A stretch of 64,000 nucleotides of DNA, from positions 186,001-250,000 of the forward strand of contig NZ_FNBH01000003.1 of the NCBI RefSeq assembly GCF_900102265.1, given 5' to 3'. This DNA is from Epilithonimonas hungarica (GTDB lineage Bacteria > Bacteroidota > Bacteroidia > Flavobacteriales > Weeksellaceae). This document shows positions 32,535-41,427 of this stretch, piece by piece; the stretch's first letter is position 1; every line of letters starts with the position of its first letter. Under the pieces are notes generated by a model. The model made no database searches and was not told where the DNA came from. It saw nothing but the letters and a program-made list of their open reading frames with translations. A program made the translations under genes and the position numbers.

Positions 32535-34268
32535 TCAAATAGGAACCGTAATGATTGCGGTCAATCCATTATTATTCTGAAAAGAAACGTTTCCATTTAG
32601 GTTTTTTATTCTGTTTTTAATGTTCATGATTCCGTTTCCGAATTGGTTTTCTTTTTTCAGGCCAGTTCCGTTGTCAGAAATTATAACTTCTAAAGTCTTC
32701 TTGTCAATTATATTCACAGAGATTTTAATTGTTTTTGCGGAAGAATGTTTCAGGGAATTATTGAGAATTTCCTTGATGCAGAAGAAAAGATTTTTACGGA
32801 TTTGCCCATCCAATTCTTTTGATAGATCCAAAGTTTTCGATTTTGTACAAATTAATTTGATATCAGTTTCTTCCGTGAGATTGTTGGCGTAAGAAAAAAC
32901 ATACTCACAGAAGTTTCTCAAATCGTTATTCTCATTACTCAAAGACCAAATAAATGTATTGAGTTTTTGTGAAATTTCCTTTCCGACTTCGTAGATTTTA
33001 GAAGATAATTTCTGCTGTTGTTCACTCGAAATTTTGTTATTTGAAAGCAATTCGGAATGGATAAGAATACTCCCCAAACCACTTCCTATATCGTCGTGCA
33101 AATCCTTGCTGATATCGGTTTTCTGTTGAAGAAGTTTTTGTTGGATTTTATTTTTCCTTCTAAAAATAATAATGGTCAAAGCCATGATCACAATTGCAAG
33201 ACCAGCAACCAAAAGCTGAAGTACAGAGATCTTTCTCTTTCTTTTGAGTTTCTCGATTTCAAGATTCAGAAGCTTATTTTCGTTTTTTATGTATTGATTA
33301 CTGATGACCTGAATGTAAACATTATTTTTGGACTTTTCTTCGTTGACAAGTACAATGATTTTTGATTGAACTTTTCGAATATCTTCTGATGAGTTCATCT
33401 TTTCGAATGCCTGCAAAGCATATTCATAGAAAGTTCGTCTGAAAAAAAGGTTTATATTTTGTTGCTCGATAAGCGTTTCTCCCTGATTGAAATAATTTTT
33501 GCAAACTTTGGGATTATTAACTTCATTTTTCAGAAGTAAACCGTAGCTAAGCAAAGCAACATCAAAGTTCCTAAAACGTCTCGCCGATTCAATACTTTTC
33601 AGGAAAAATTGGTTGGATTGGATCAGATCCCCTTTCAACTGATAGATTTCACCAAAAGTTTGTTCACAGTTTGCGATAGCTCTTTTGCTGTTCTTTTTCA
33701 GAGCAATATCGTAAGCTTTTTGATTGTAATACAAAGCCGAATCCGCTTCTCCAATTGTCCGTTTGAGCTGAGAAATATTATTAAGAATATGTTCATTTCC
33801 AATGGTTTCAAAAAATGTTTTTTTAGGATTTTCAGGATAAAAATTCAATGATAATCTGAATGATTTTTCAGCATCGTTATTTTTTCCTAACTCATAAAGA
33901 TTGAGTCCTTCGAAAAAATAAGCATCAGAAATCAACAAACTATCTTTAAGAAACCTTGCTTTTTTCACCGCTTTCTTTGCTTCCTGATTTCCAAATTGGG
34001 ATAATCCAACATAATAAAAAATTTCAGACTGCAGGCTTAGAATATGAAAAGACAAAGCATCATTGCTATTTTCCGGATGATGATCTTTGGTGATATCAAG
34101 CCATTTCTGCGAAAGATTGATGCTGTCAATTTCTAAATAATATTTTGAGGCTTTGAACGATTCTTTCGCCTTACATCCGTTCGTTTTACAATTATCGAAA
34201 CCTTTTGTTATCTGCCCATTATGACCAGCAAAAAGAAATAAAAGTATAATGAGTAAAAAAGATTTCAT
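32535..34268 (-). CDS. TPR-containing sensor histidine kinase (HisKA_3 / NarX-LiaS type)
   Basis: This 577-residue membrane kinase has a signal peptide (about 1-19) and a periplasmic helical region with TPR-like repeats (about 60-330, AYFFEGLNLYELGKNNDAEKSF, EQTFGEIYQLKGDLIQSNQFF). A single membrane helix at about 347-369 is followed by a HisKA_3 domain with phospho-acceptor H391 in SKDLHDDIGSGLGS. The C-terminal ATPase domain has FCIKEILNNSLKHSSAKTI, VIISDNGTGLKKEN and FGNGIMNIKNRIKNLNG. The response regulator gene ends 3 bases upstream, so they are a pair. The input signal is not evident. Confidence 0.92.
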   Translation of the reverse strand: MKSFLLIILLFLFAGHNGQITKGFDNCKTNGCKAKESFKASKYYLEIDSINLSQKWLDITKDHHPENSNDALSFHILSLQSEIFYYVGLSQFGNQEAKKAVKKARFLKDSLLISDAYFFEGLNLYELGKNNDAEKSFRLSLNFYPENPKKTFFETIGNEHILNNISQLKRTIGEADSALYYNQKAYDIALKKNSKRAIANCEQTFGEIYQLKGDLIQSNQFFLKSIESARRFRNFDVALLSYGLLLKNEVNNPKVCKNYFNQGETLIEQQNINLFFRRTFYEYALQAFEKMNSSEDIRKVQSKIIVLVNEEKSKNNVYIQVISNQYIKNENKLLNLEIEKLKRKRKISVLQLLVAGLAIVIMALTIIIFRRKNKIQQKLLQQKTDISKDLHDDIGSGLGSILIHSELLSNNKISSEQQQKLSSKIYEVGKEISQKLNTFIWSLSNENNDLRNFCEYVFSYANNLTEETDIKLICTKSKTLDLSKELDGQIRKNLFFCIKEILNNSLKHSSAKTIKISVNIIDKKTLEVIISDNGTGLKKENQFGNGIMNIKNRIKNLNGNVSFQNNNGLTAIITVPI

Positions 34269-34271
34269 CGT

Positions 34272-34901
34272 TTATCGTTTAAGGTAGATGTTCACGGCTT
34301 CTACTCTGGTATTGACGTGTAATTTTGTGTAGATATTCTGGATATGTTTCCGAACCGTTCCTTGGCTAATTTCCAGAATAGACGCCACTTCTTTATTCAT
34401 CAAACCTTTTGAAAGTAAGTCAAGGATCTCCTGCTCTCTCGCAGTCAATCCTTCAGAAATCAGTTTTTTATTTTCGAAGTTACAAAAGCTGGCTACTACT
34501 TTTCTGGCAATGCTTCCGCTCATCGGACTTCCACCTTCAAATAGTTCGTCCAAAGCACTGATGATTTTTGCAGGACCTTCTGTTTTCAAGATATATCCTG
34601 TTGCACCTTCCTGAAGACTGGCGAAAATCTTATCCTCATCTTCATAAGATGTACACATCAAAATAAGAACTTGCGGAAGTTTTGATTTGATCTTTCTAAC
34701 ACAGGTAATTCCACTTTCTCCGGGTAAATTGATATCCATCAAAATGGCATCAGGAGAGAGAACCGGAATGTTTTCCAAAGCTTCCTCCGAGTTTTTGAAA
34801 CTTCCGGAAAGCTCGTAATCCTGTGTGTACTGGATCATCAATCCCATTGCATCTCGCAAATCGGGATCATCTTCTACAATACAAATTTTCTTTTTTGTCA
34901 T
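34272..34901 (-). CDS. NarL/FixJ family response regulator
   Basis: This 209-residue protein has a receiver domain with acidic D11/D12, phospho-acceptor D56 (AILMDINLPGES) and the GATGYILKTEG lysine. A LuxR-type helix-turn-helix follows (LTAREQEILDLLSKGLMNKE, VASILEISQGTVRKHIQNIY). It is the first gene of the operon with the histidine kinase. An ATACG-N8-CGTAT inverted repeat lies upstream of its promoter, which suggests autoregulation. The receiver and HTH residues all look intact. Confidence 0.93.
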   Translation of the reverse strand: MTKKKICIVEDDPDLRDAMGLMIQYTQDYELSGSFKNSEEALENIPVLSPDAILMDINLPGESGITCVRKIKSKLPQVLILMCTSYEDEDKIFASLQEGATGYILKTEGPAKIISALDELFEGGSPMSGSIARKVVASFCNFENKKLISEGLTAREQEILDLLSKGLMNKEVASILEISQGTVRKHIQNIYTKLHVNTRVEAVNIYLKR

Positions 34902-34923
34902 TACTCCTATAAAACAACGAATT

Positions 34924-34965
34924 TAAAGTTATTAATTAATTATTGAAATACGCAAAAAGGCGTAT
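34924..34965 (-). promoter_or_regulatory. Promoter and operator-like site of the two-component operon
   Basis: The complement of 34924-34931 reads TAACTTTA (one base off TAnnTTTG), with TTG (complement of 34953-34955) 21 bases further upstream. ATACG-N8-CGTAT at 34948-34965 overlaps the -33 box. The same motif occurs at 32511-32528. Confidence 0.55.
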
Positions 34966-34981
34966 AAATTATCAAATAGCC

Positions 34982-35011
34982 TTGTCATTAACACAAAAAA
35001 TCATAACTTTA
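34982..35011 (+). promoter_or_regulatory. Promoter of the Nudix hydrolase gene
   Basis: TTG at 34982-34984 is followed after 19 bases by TAACTTTA (35004-35011), one base off the -7 consensus. The leader would be about 16 bases. Confidence 0.5.
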
Positions 35012-35031
35012 AAACCCGAAATCAATAACTG

Positions 35032-35448
35032 ATGATAGACAAAATCAACATTCGTGTGTATGCGCTTTGTATAAAAGACAATAAAGTACTCGCACTTCAT
35101 GAAGAATATGCCGGAGACCATCTTTTAAAATTGCCGGGAGGTGGGTTGGAATTTGGAGAAAGCACTTTAGAATGCCTTAAAAGAGAGTTTCAAGAAGAAC
35201 TAAATCTTGAGATCGAGATCAAGGAACATTTTTATACTCAAGATGATTTTTTGGTTTCCAGATTCCGAGACAATGAGCAACTTATAACAGTTTATTATTT
35301 GGCTGAAATCTTAAATGAAGAAGACCTTCTTATTCTAGACCCTTGTATCGAAAAGACAGAATGGATTCCGCTGGAAGGAGCAAATCCTTTCCCGTTGCCA
35401 ATTGACAAACGCGTTTTTGACATAGCAAAACAAAAATTCCTGAATTAA
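35032..35448 (+). CDS. Nudix hydrolase
   Basis: This 138-residue single-domain enzyme has an almost complete Nudix box: GLEFGESTLECLKREFQEEL keeps G-x5-E-x7-R-E-F-x-E-E, with only the late glycine replaced by Asn. It should therefore bind metal and cleave a nucleoside diphosphate linked to some group X, in contrast to the degenerate Nudix regulator at 5485. The substrate is unknown. It is divergent from the two-component operon and shares its intergenic region. Confidence 0.9.
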   Translation: MIDKINIRVYALCIKDNKVLALHEEYAGDHLLKLPGGGLEFGESTLECLKREFQEELNLEIEIKEHFYTQDDFLVSRFRDNEQLITVYYLAEILNEEDLLILDPCIEKTEWIPLEGANPFPLPIDKRVFDIAKQKFLN

Positions 35449-35464
35449 GATCCAGGAATTTTTT
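35433..35464 (+). terminator. Intrinsic terminator overlapping the Nudix hydrolase stop
   Basis: AAAATTCCTG (35433-35442) pairs with CAGGAATTTT (35453-35462); the TAA stop of the gene lies in the loop, and T residues follow. Confidence 0.7.
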
Positions 35465-35479
35465 ATTTAATCTATATAA

Positions 35480-35935
35480 TTATTGAACTTCTACAAAATT
35501 GATATCGCCTTCGGATTTTCTATCAATAATCAGAATCATTGCAGTTTGAGTGGTGTAAGATTGATTTTCACCTGCGATCCTTTTATATTTGATTTCAAGA
35601 ACATTACTGTTTTTTCTTATCGAAACAGGTTTCAGTTCTATACTTTGGGTTGAAGGGTCTTCGATTTGAGCGACCACAAATTCTTTAGAGAAATCAATTG
35701 GCGTCGGTTTACCATTCTCTCTCATAGTTGTTGCCATTCCGAAAACTTTATCAAATTCCTGTTGTGTTTCAAACTTTGGACTATCAATTACAGCATCGAT
35801 ATTATTTTTAACAAAGTAATTCTTAGCTTCTTTGTAAGGAACTTTTTCATTGAGCGTTGAGTCGCCGGACTTAACTGACGAATTGCAATTAATTAAAATC
35901 AATAATAAAACGATGTATGAAATCAATTTTCTCAT
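35480..35935 (-). CDS. Predicted lipoprotein of unknown function
   Basis: This 151-residue protein has a lipoprotein signal ending LINC (Cys17). The mature part has an N-terminal helical segment and a beta-rich C-terminus (EFVVAQIEDPSTQSIELKPV, VLEIKYKRIAGENQSYTTQT, MILIIDRK), faintly like PrcB-type domains but not enough to name it. It begins 2 bases after the fatty acid hydroxylase gene ends, so it is in the same transcription unit. Confidence 0.7.
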   Translation of the reverse strand: MRKLISYIVLLLILINCNSSVKSGDSTLNEKVPYKEAKNYFVKNNIDAVIDSPKFETQQEFDKVFGMATTMRENGKPTPIDFSKEFVVAQIEDPSTQSIELKPVSIRKNSNVLEIKYKRIAGENQSYTTQTAMILIIDRKSEGDINFVEVQ

Positions 35936-35937
35936 AA

Positions 35938-36861
35938 TTACAATGTTTTTTGTTTTTTCATTCTTCTTTCCAATTCTTCTCTCTGATAATCTCTGACGGT
36001 TTTTCCTGTTCCGTCGTGTCGCCAGCCCGGAGAATAGAAAAGATATTTTAGTTTATCTGTAAATTTCAAATCAGGCTGTTTCAAATCTACTGCTATTTTT
36101 CTCCATTCATAAAAAACCAGATTTACCGGACCATTATCTTCCATCTTTGGATAGATTCCATATTTAATAGGAACTTCAGGAACTTCTTTTTCGAATGTTC
36201 CGAAAATTCTGTCCCAAATAATCAAAGCCATTCCCATATTCCTATCAAGATACCGGATGTTGCAAGCGTGATGAACCCTGTGATGAGAAGGTGTTACCAT
36301 AAACCATTCCAAAAATCCAAGATTCTTGACCGTTTGCGTATGAACCCAGGTCCCATAGACCTGCAATACAGAATAGGCAACCATTATATGCCAAGGGTTG
36401 AAGCCCAAAAATGCTAATGGCGAAAAATATAAGTATCTGTATAATGGTTGTAAAACGGGACTTCTAAATCCTGTTGTAATATTGAAGTGGTCTGAACTGT
36501 GATGCGTGATATGAACTGCCCAAAATGCCCTGGAATGGTGATCCACATAATGCAAAACGTAATAGGCAAAATCCTGCAAAACAAAAACGGCCACAAAATA
36601 CCAAACATTGAATTCCCAATTGAAAAGACGATGATGATAAAAGAAAAACATCACAGCCATAGAAACGCCTTTCATTAGCAAGTCTAATCCATAATTTAGA
36701 ACTGCCAGATAAACATTTGACAGAACATCTCTGGTTTCATATAATTTTTCTTTGTTGAAATGACTGTAAACCATCTCTCCTAAAATCACAACAGCATGAA
36801 TCGGGATAGACCACATATAAATGATGCCCTGACCATTTTCACTGAAAATCTCTTTAAGCAT
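35938..36861 (-). CDS. Sterol desaturase/fatty acid hydroxylase family di-iron membrane protein
   Basis: This 307-residue membrane enzyme has 4-5 helices and the three histidine clusters of the family: HYVDHH at about residue 103, HITHHSSDH at about 117, and HHRVHH at about 193. These would bind a di-iron centre that hydroxylates or desaturates a lipid. In a bacterium without sterols the substrate is more likely a fatty acid, carotenoid or other lipid. It lies 15 bases downstream of a glycosyltransferase gene. Confidence 0.9.
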   Translation of the reverse strand: MLKEIFSENGQGIIYMWSIPIHAVVILGEMVYSHFNKEKLYETRDVLSNVYLAVLNYGLDLLMKGVSMAVMFFFYHHRLFNWEFNVWYFVAVFVLQDFAYYVLHYVDHHSRAFWAVHITHHSSDHFNITTGFRSPVLQPLYRYLYFSPLAFLGFNPWHIMVAYSVLQVYGTWVHTQTVKNLGFLEWFMVTPSHHRVHHACNIRYLDRNMGMALIIWDRIFGTFEKEVPEVPIKYGIYPKMEDNGPVNLVFYEWRKIAVDLKQPDLKFTDKLKYLFYSPGWRHDGTGKTVRDYQREELERRMKKQKTL

Positions 36862-36876
36862 ATTTAATTTGAATTC

Positions 36877-37947
36877 TTAGATATTCCAAAGCAGGTCTTC
36901 ATACATCTGCAAAATGATATCCTTGGAAAACCTGTTTTTGATTGATTCTTTTATATTCTCTTTGTTATTATTTTTATGTACAGCGTGTTTTATTTTTTCA
37001 GCAAAGCTATCGTAATTGTCGATATTTGCTATCTCTCCATTGATTTGATCCAGGATGATTTCGTCAATTCCACCTGGACAATTATTTGCCAAAGAATAGA
37101 TCCCGCAGGCTCCAGCTTCTAAAAGAACATTTGGGAAACCTTCGTAACGTGAGGATAAAATAAACAAGTCGGCATATTTGAGATATTGATAAGGATTACT
37201 TTTCTTCCCATGAAAAATAACATGGTCCAATCCCAACATTTCTTTCATCTGTAAAAGCATTTCTTTATCCTTTCCATCGCCAAGAATGTGAAGCAAAATA
37301 TTCTGATTCTTAAGTCTTGAAAAAACTTTCAAAAGATTGTCAAAACCTTTTCTGGCGGAGAGATTTCCAATAGCAACTACATTTTTGTGCTGATGAGAGA
37401 ATTCAATTGGACGTTCGGATTCTTTCAGTTTTTCTTCAATGAAATTGATATCGACCGGATTGTTGATCTTAACCAATTTCTTTTTCTTGATACCAAAATT
37501 TTTAACAAGGTCGTGTTGCATATCATTACTCTGAGCAATGATTTTATCATATCCATTGTAGAATTTATAAAAAAAACGGATTTCTTTTCTGGTCACATGC
37601 TGGGAAACAACATTGGTTTCTCTTGCTATAAACTTGGTTTTAGGAAATAATCTTATGAATAATGACAAATAAGCATTCACCTCTCCAAAACCAGAAAACA
37701 CAATATCAGGCTTTCTCCGTTTGATCTCCAGAAGAATTGGTTTCAAAGAGTTTCTAATTCTAGGCGTTTGAATGTCAATGATTTCAACATCCGGTTTCAA
37801 AAAATCAAGATATGCACCTTCTTTTCTTAACAAAAGAATTGATGGGGAGAATCGGTCTCTTGGAAGATGGTTTGCAATCGTTGTAATAATGCGCTCTGCA
37901 CCTCCAGTTTCCAGATCGGGCAATATGAAAATGATTGATTTTTTCAT
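36877..37947 (-). CDS. Glycosyltransferase family 4 protein
   Basis: This 356-residue GT-B enzyme has the N-terminal glycine-rich acceptor loop LPDLETGGAERIITTIANHL and the C-terminal donor domain: NVVAIGNLSARKGFDNLL, LHILGDGKDKEML, and the E-x7-E-like motif SSRYEGFPNVLLEAGACG. It transfers a sugar from a nucleotide-sugar to a cell-surface glycan or lipid; the donor cannot be read. It is followed by the hydroxylase gene, so joint work on a surface lipid is possible but inferred. Confidence 0.9.
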   Translation of the reverse strand: MKKSIIFILPDLETGGAERIITTIANHLPRDRFSPSILLLRKEGAYLDFLKPDVEIIDIQTPRIRNSLKPILLEIKRRKPDIVFSGFGEVNAYLSLFIRLFPKTKFIARETNVVSQHVTRKEIRFFYKFYNGYDKIIAQSNDMQHDLVKNFGIKKKKLVKINNPVDINFIEEKLKESERPIEFSHQHKNVVAIGNLSARKGFDNLLKVFSRLKNQNILLHILGDGKDKEMLLQMKEMLGLDHVIFHGKKSNPYQYLKYADLFILSSRYEGFPNVLLEAGACGIYSLANNCPGGIDEIILDQINGEIANIDNYDSFAEKIKHAVHKNNNKENIKESIKNRFSKDIILQMYEDLLWNI

Positions 37948-37951
37948 CTAT

Positions 37952-37959
37952 CAAAATTA
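37952..37959 (-). promoter_or_regulatory. -7 element of the glycosyltransferase gene, abutting the start codon
   Basis: The complement reads TAATTTTG, a perfect TAnnTTTG only 4 bases from the ATG at 37947. This predicts a leaderless mRNA. Confidence 0.5.
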
Positions 37960-37983
37960 CAAAACCGAATTGGTAAATCCTAT

Positions 37984-38016
37984 AAATAAAAATTGTTGGA
38001 AAATTCTCCAACAATT
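37984..38016 (-). terminator. Intrinsic terminator of recQ
   Basis: AATTGTTGGA (37991-38000) pairs with TCCAACAATT (38007-38016). On the minus strand the stem is followed by TTTTTATTTA. Confidence 0.75.
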
Positions 38017-38023
38017 GGTGTAT

Positions 38024-40234
38024 TTAGTTAGCTACATCGCTTATAAATTTGATTCTCAAAATCCTTACTTCTTCATCTGTAAGATCATCTCCATATTCTG
38101 CCAGAAGGGTTTTCATACTGTCACTTTCAGAATTTTTCATGAAATCCATAAATTCTTCTACAATATCTTCATCAAAATTCTCATCGATATAATAATCGAT
38201 ATTCAGTTTTGTGCCTTGATAAATGATACTTTCCATCTCGGAAAGAAGTTCTGTCATGGAGAGATTTTTCGCTTTGGCAATATCTTCCAGATCGATCTTC
38301 TTATCAGTATTCTGGATGATAAAAACCTTGTGGCTGGATTTGTTTGCCACTTGTTTCATCACCATATCCTGGGTTCTTTCTATCTCATTGTCTTCAACAT
38401 ATTTTTTGATGAAATCTGCAAATTCTTTTCCGTATTTTCTGGCCTTACCTTCTCCTACACCATAGATCTTGGCTACTTCTTCTACTGTTATCGGATATTG
38501 GACTGTCATATCTTCCAAACTTGGGTCCATGAAAACCGTGTAAGGTGGTATCCCATGTTTTTTGGCCACGGTCTTACGAAGCTCCTTCAATTGTCCAAAC
38601 AATAACTGGTCAAGTCCACCACCAGCTTGGGTCTGTATCAGATCGCTATCTGCTTTTGATTTGATCTGGGATAGGTCGTACTCTCTATCTTCTGCAATTA
38701 GAAATGTACTTTTGGATTTCCCATCGATGACTTCTTTTCCTTTTTCAGAAAGTTTCAGTACACCGTAGGTCTCTATATCCTTTTTAAGATAATCCTGAAC
38801 AGTAGCTTGTCTGATAATCGATTTCCAATAATTATCACTTTCTGCTTTTCCAAATCCAAAAAAATCAGTTTGTTCTAATTTATAAGATTTAGTAACGGCA
38901 GATTCTTTCCCTGCAATAATGGAGATCAGATCTTTTGTACGGAATTTTTCACCCAAAGACTTGATCATTTCCAAAACTTTTTTCAAGTCTTTTGTCGCAT
39001 CTTTTAGTTTTGGTGGATTTTGTGAATTGTCACACATCTTTGCGCCTTCACCTTTTATCGGGTCGAATTTTTCACCGAAGTAATAAAGAAGATATTGTCT
39101 TCTGCTCATCGATGTTTCGGCATAGCCGACCACTTCATTCAGCAATTGAAGTCCGATCTCTCTTTCGGAAACAGGTTTCTGAGCCAAGAATTTTTCTAAT
39201 TTCTCAATATCCTTAGGGTCATAAAATGCCAGGCAATAACCTTCTCCTCCATCTCTCCCTGCGCGACCGGTTTCTTGATAGTAACTTTCCAGAGATTTCG
39301 GAATATCATAATGAATTACAAATCTAACATCAGGCTTATCGATTCCCATTCCGAAAGCAATGGTTGCAACAATCACATCTGCCTCTTCCATTAAGAATTT
39401 ATCTTGATGGAGAACCCTTGTTTTTTGATCCAAACCTGCATGGTAAGGTAAAGCGTTGATGCCATTGACCTGCAAAAGCTGAGAAAACTCTTCTACTTTT
39501 CTTCGGCTAAGGCAATAGACAATACCCGATTTTCCTTTATGTTGATTGATGAATTTTACAATCTCTTTATCCACGTTCACTTTTGGGCGGATCTCATAGA
39601 ACAAATTAGCTCTGTTGAAACTTTCCTTGAAAACCAAAGCATTGTTCATTCCCAGAGTTTTCTGGATATCGTCTTGTACTTTAGGTGTAGCGGTCGCAGT
39701 TAAAGCAATTACAGGGACTTCAGCAATTTTATCGATAATGCCTTTCAGATTTCTGTATTCCGGGCGAAAATCGTGTCCCCATTCCGAGATACAATGCGCT
39801 TCGTCAATAGCAACAAAAGAAATTTTCACTTCTTTCAGAAACTCAAGATATTCTTCTTTGATGAGGGATTCCGGAGCAACATACAGCAACTTGGTTTTAC
39901 CAGCCGTTATATCATCCATAACTTGCTTTGTCTGTGACTTATTGAGAGAAGAATTAAGAACGTGAGCTACGCCTTCATCAGACGACAGCCCATTAACAGC
40001 GTCAACCTGATTTTTCATTAATGCAATAAGAGGGGAAACAACAATAGCTGTTCCTTCCGAAATAAGTGCAGGCAACTGATAACAAAGAGATTTTCCGCCT
40101 CCTGTCGGCATCAATACAAATACATCATTATTTCCCAAAAGAGTTTTGATGATCTGTTCCTGCTGTCCCTTGAACTTAGAAAAACCAAAATATTTTTTCA
40201 GTTCTGCAGATAAGTTGATGTCTTTTGTGTCCAT
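38024..40234 (-). CDS. recQ: ATP-dependent DNA helicase RecQ
   Basis: This 3'-5' helicase for recombination and replication-fork repair has 736 residues. The SF2 motifs are present: [13 protein letters not shown], Walker [22 protein letters not shown] box [36 protein letters not shown], and motif [14 protein letters not shown] RecQ-Ct zinc/winged-helix region follows ([20 protein letters not shown]), although the zinc site looks reduced because only one clear Cys is seen there. An HRDC-like domain is at about 540-630. The C-terminal tail of about 100 residues is helical and acidic. Confidence 0.94.
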   Translation of the reverse strand: MDTKDINLSAELKKYFGFSKFKGQQEQIIKTLLGNNDVFVLMPTGGGKSLCYQLPALISEGTAIVVSPLIALMKNQVDAVNGLSSDEGVAHVLNSSLNKSQTKQVMDDITAGKTKLLYVAPESLIKEEYLEFLKEVKISFVAIDEAHCISEWGHDFRPEYRNLKGIIDKIAEVPVIALTATATPKVQDDIQKTLGMNNALVFKESFNRANLFYEIRPKVNVDKEIVKFINQHKGKSGIVYCLSRRKVEEFSQLLQVNGINALPYHAGLDQKTRVLHQDKFLMEEADVIVATIAFGMGIDKPDVRFVIHYDIPKSLESYYQETGRAGRDGGEGYCLAFYDPKDIEKLEKFLAQKPVSEREIGLQLLNEVVGYAETSMSRRQYLLYYFGEKFDPIKGEGAKMCDNSQNPPKLKDATKDLKKVLEMIKSLGEKFRTKDLISIIAGKESAVTKSYKLEQTDFFGFGKAESDNYWKSIIRQATVQDYLKKDIETYGVLKLSEKGKEVIDGKSKSTFLIAEDREYDLSQIKSKADSDLIQTQAGGGLDQLLFGQLKELRKTVAKKHGIPPYTVFMDPSLEDMTVQYPITVEEVAKIYGVGEGKARKYGKEFADFIKKYVEDNEIERTQDMVMKQVANKSSHKVFIIQNTDKKIDLEDIAKAKNLSMTELLSEMESIIYQGTKLNIDYYIDENFDEDIVEEFMDFMKNSESDSMKTLLAEYGDDLTDEEVRILRIKFISDVAN

Positions 40235-40420
40235 CCTTAAGATATTGTTTGCTAAATTTGCATTTTGTTGAAAGTTAAACGACTAAGATCTAACAAGAGA
40301 ATCCTTGATTTTAGTGGATAAAAAAATGAAGCCCGAAAACTTCATTCCTTGTTAAAATTATTAGCGTGAAGATACAAAATAAATATTATTAAAAAAAATA
40401 ATCAAACATTTTTAAAAGTT

Positions 40421-41380
40421 TTGAATCCAAAAGAAATCATTTCCAATGCCCATCAGGCATTAGATATAGAAATTAACGAATTGCAAAAACTGCGAGACAG
40501 ATTAAACGACAGCTTCATCAAAAGTGTTTTGGCGATCAATGAGTCAAAAGGAAAACTGATAGTTGTCGGCATTGGAAAATCGGCACATGTTGGAAATAAA
40601 ATTGTTGCAACGCTTAACTCTACAGGAACACCGTCTCAGTTTTTACATGCAGCGGAAGCTATTCACGGAGATTTGGGCGTTATTCAAAAACAGGACATTG
40701 TTTTGTGCATTTCATATTCGGGAAATTCTCAGGAGATCGTTAATCTTTTACCCTTTCTGAAAGATTATTCTTCTGTTCTAATCGGGATGACAGGAAATCC
40801 TGAAAGTAAACTTGGAAAAGCGTCTGATATTATTCTGAATACTCACGTTGACAAAGAAGCTTGCCCAAATAAATTGGCACCAACAAGCTCTACAACAGTT
40901 CAAATGGCTCTTGGCGATGCTTTAGCAGTCTGTTTGATGGAACTGAAAGGTTTTAAAGATATTGATTTTGCGAAGTTTCATCCCGGAGGAAGTCTTGGTA
41001 AAAACCTGACCGCAAAAGTGGAACAATTTGTTTCTCAGAACAAACCGGAAGTTTCTCCGGAATCGAGCATCAGAGATGTGATCATATCAGTAAGTGGCTC
41101 AAAACATGGGATCACTGTTGTTATCGACGATGAAAATATTGTTGGCGTAATCACAGATGGAGACATCAGAAGAATGCTTCTTGATCAAGATGATATTTCT
41201 AAAGTAAAAGCTTCTGACATCATTAGTAAAAATCCAAAAATCATTGATAAAGATAATCTTGCGAAAGAAGCAATGCAAATTTTGAAAGAATATAATATCG
41301 GACAATTAATTGTCACAAACGGTGGAAAATATTACGGGATTATTGACATTCATACGTTACTTGACGAAGGGATTAATTAA
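40421..41380 (+). CDS. kdsD: D-arabinose 5-phosphate isomerase
   Basis: KdsD converts ribulose 5-phosphate to arabinose 5-phosphate, the first step to Kdo in lipopolysaccharide. Its 319 residues contain an SIS domain (KLIVVGIGKSAHVGNKIVAT, LCISYSGNSQEIVNLLPFL, HVDKEACPNKLAPTSSTTVQ) and two CBS domains (about 205-319, GVITDGDIRRMLLDQDD, YYGIIDIHTLLDEGI). The start is TTG at 40421, because no ATG or GTG lies between the family N-terminus (PKEIISNAHQALDIEI) and the upstream region. tatC follows 47 bases later. Confidence 0.93.
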   Translation: MNPKEIISNAHQALDIEINELQKLRDRLNDSFIKSVLAINESKGKLIVVGIGKSAHVGNKIVATLNSTGTPSQFLHAAEAIHGDLGVIQKQDIVLCISYSGNSQEIVNLLPFLKDYSSVLIGMTGNPESKLGKASDIILNTHVDKEACPNKLAPTSSTTVQMALGDALAVCLMELKGFKDIDFAKFHPGGSLGKNLTAKVEQFVSQNKPEVSPESSIRDVIISVSGSKHGITVVIDDENIVGVITDGDIRRMLLDQDDISKVKASDIISKNPKIIDKDNLAKEAMQILKEYNIGQLIVTNGGKYYGIIDIHTLLDEGIN

Positions 41381-41427
41381 TCTTAAGAATCATAAGATCA
41401 ATTATAATTTATTATTAATATAGAATA

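Noticed and set aside
37772-38605. A 277-residue open frame on the plus strand
   Set aside because: It runs antisense across the ends of the clear glycosyltransferase and recQ genes and across a terminator; its composition (Phe/Ile/Cys-rich) is that of a shadow frame.
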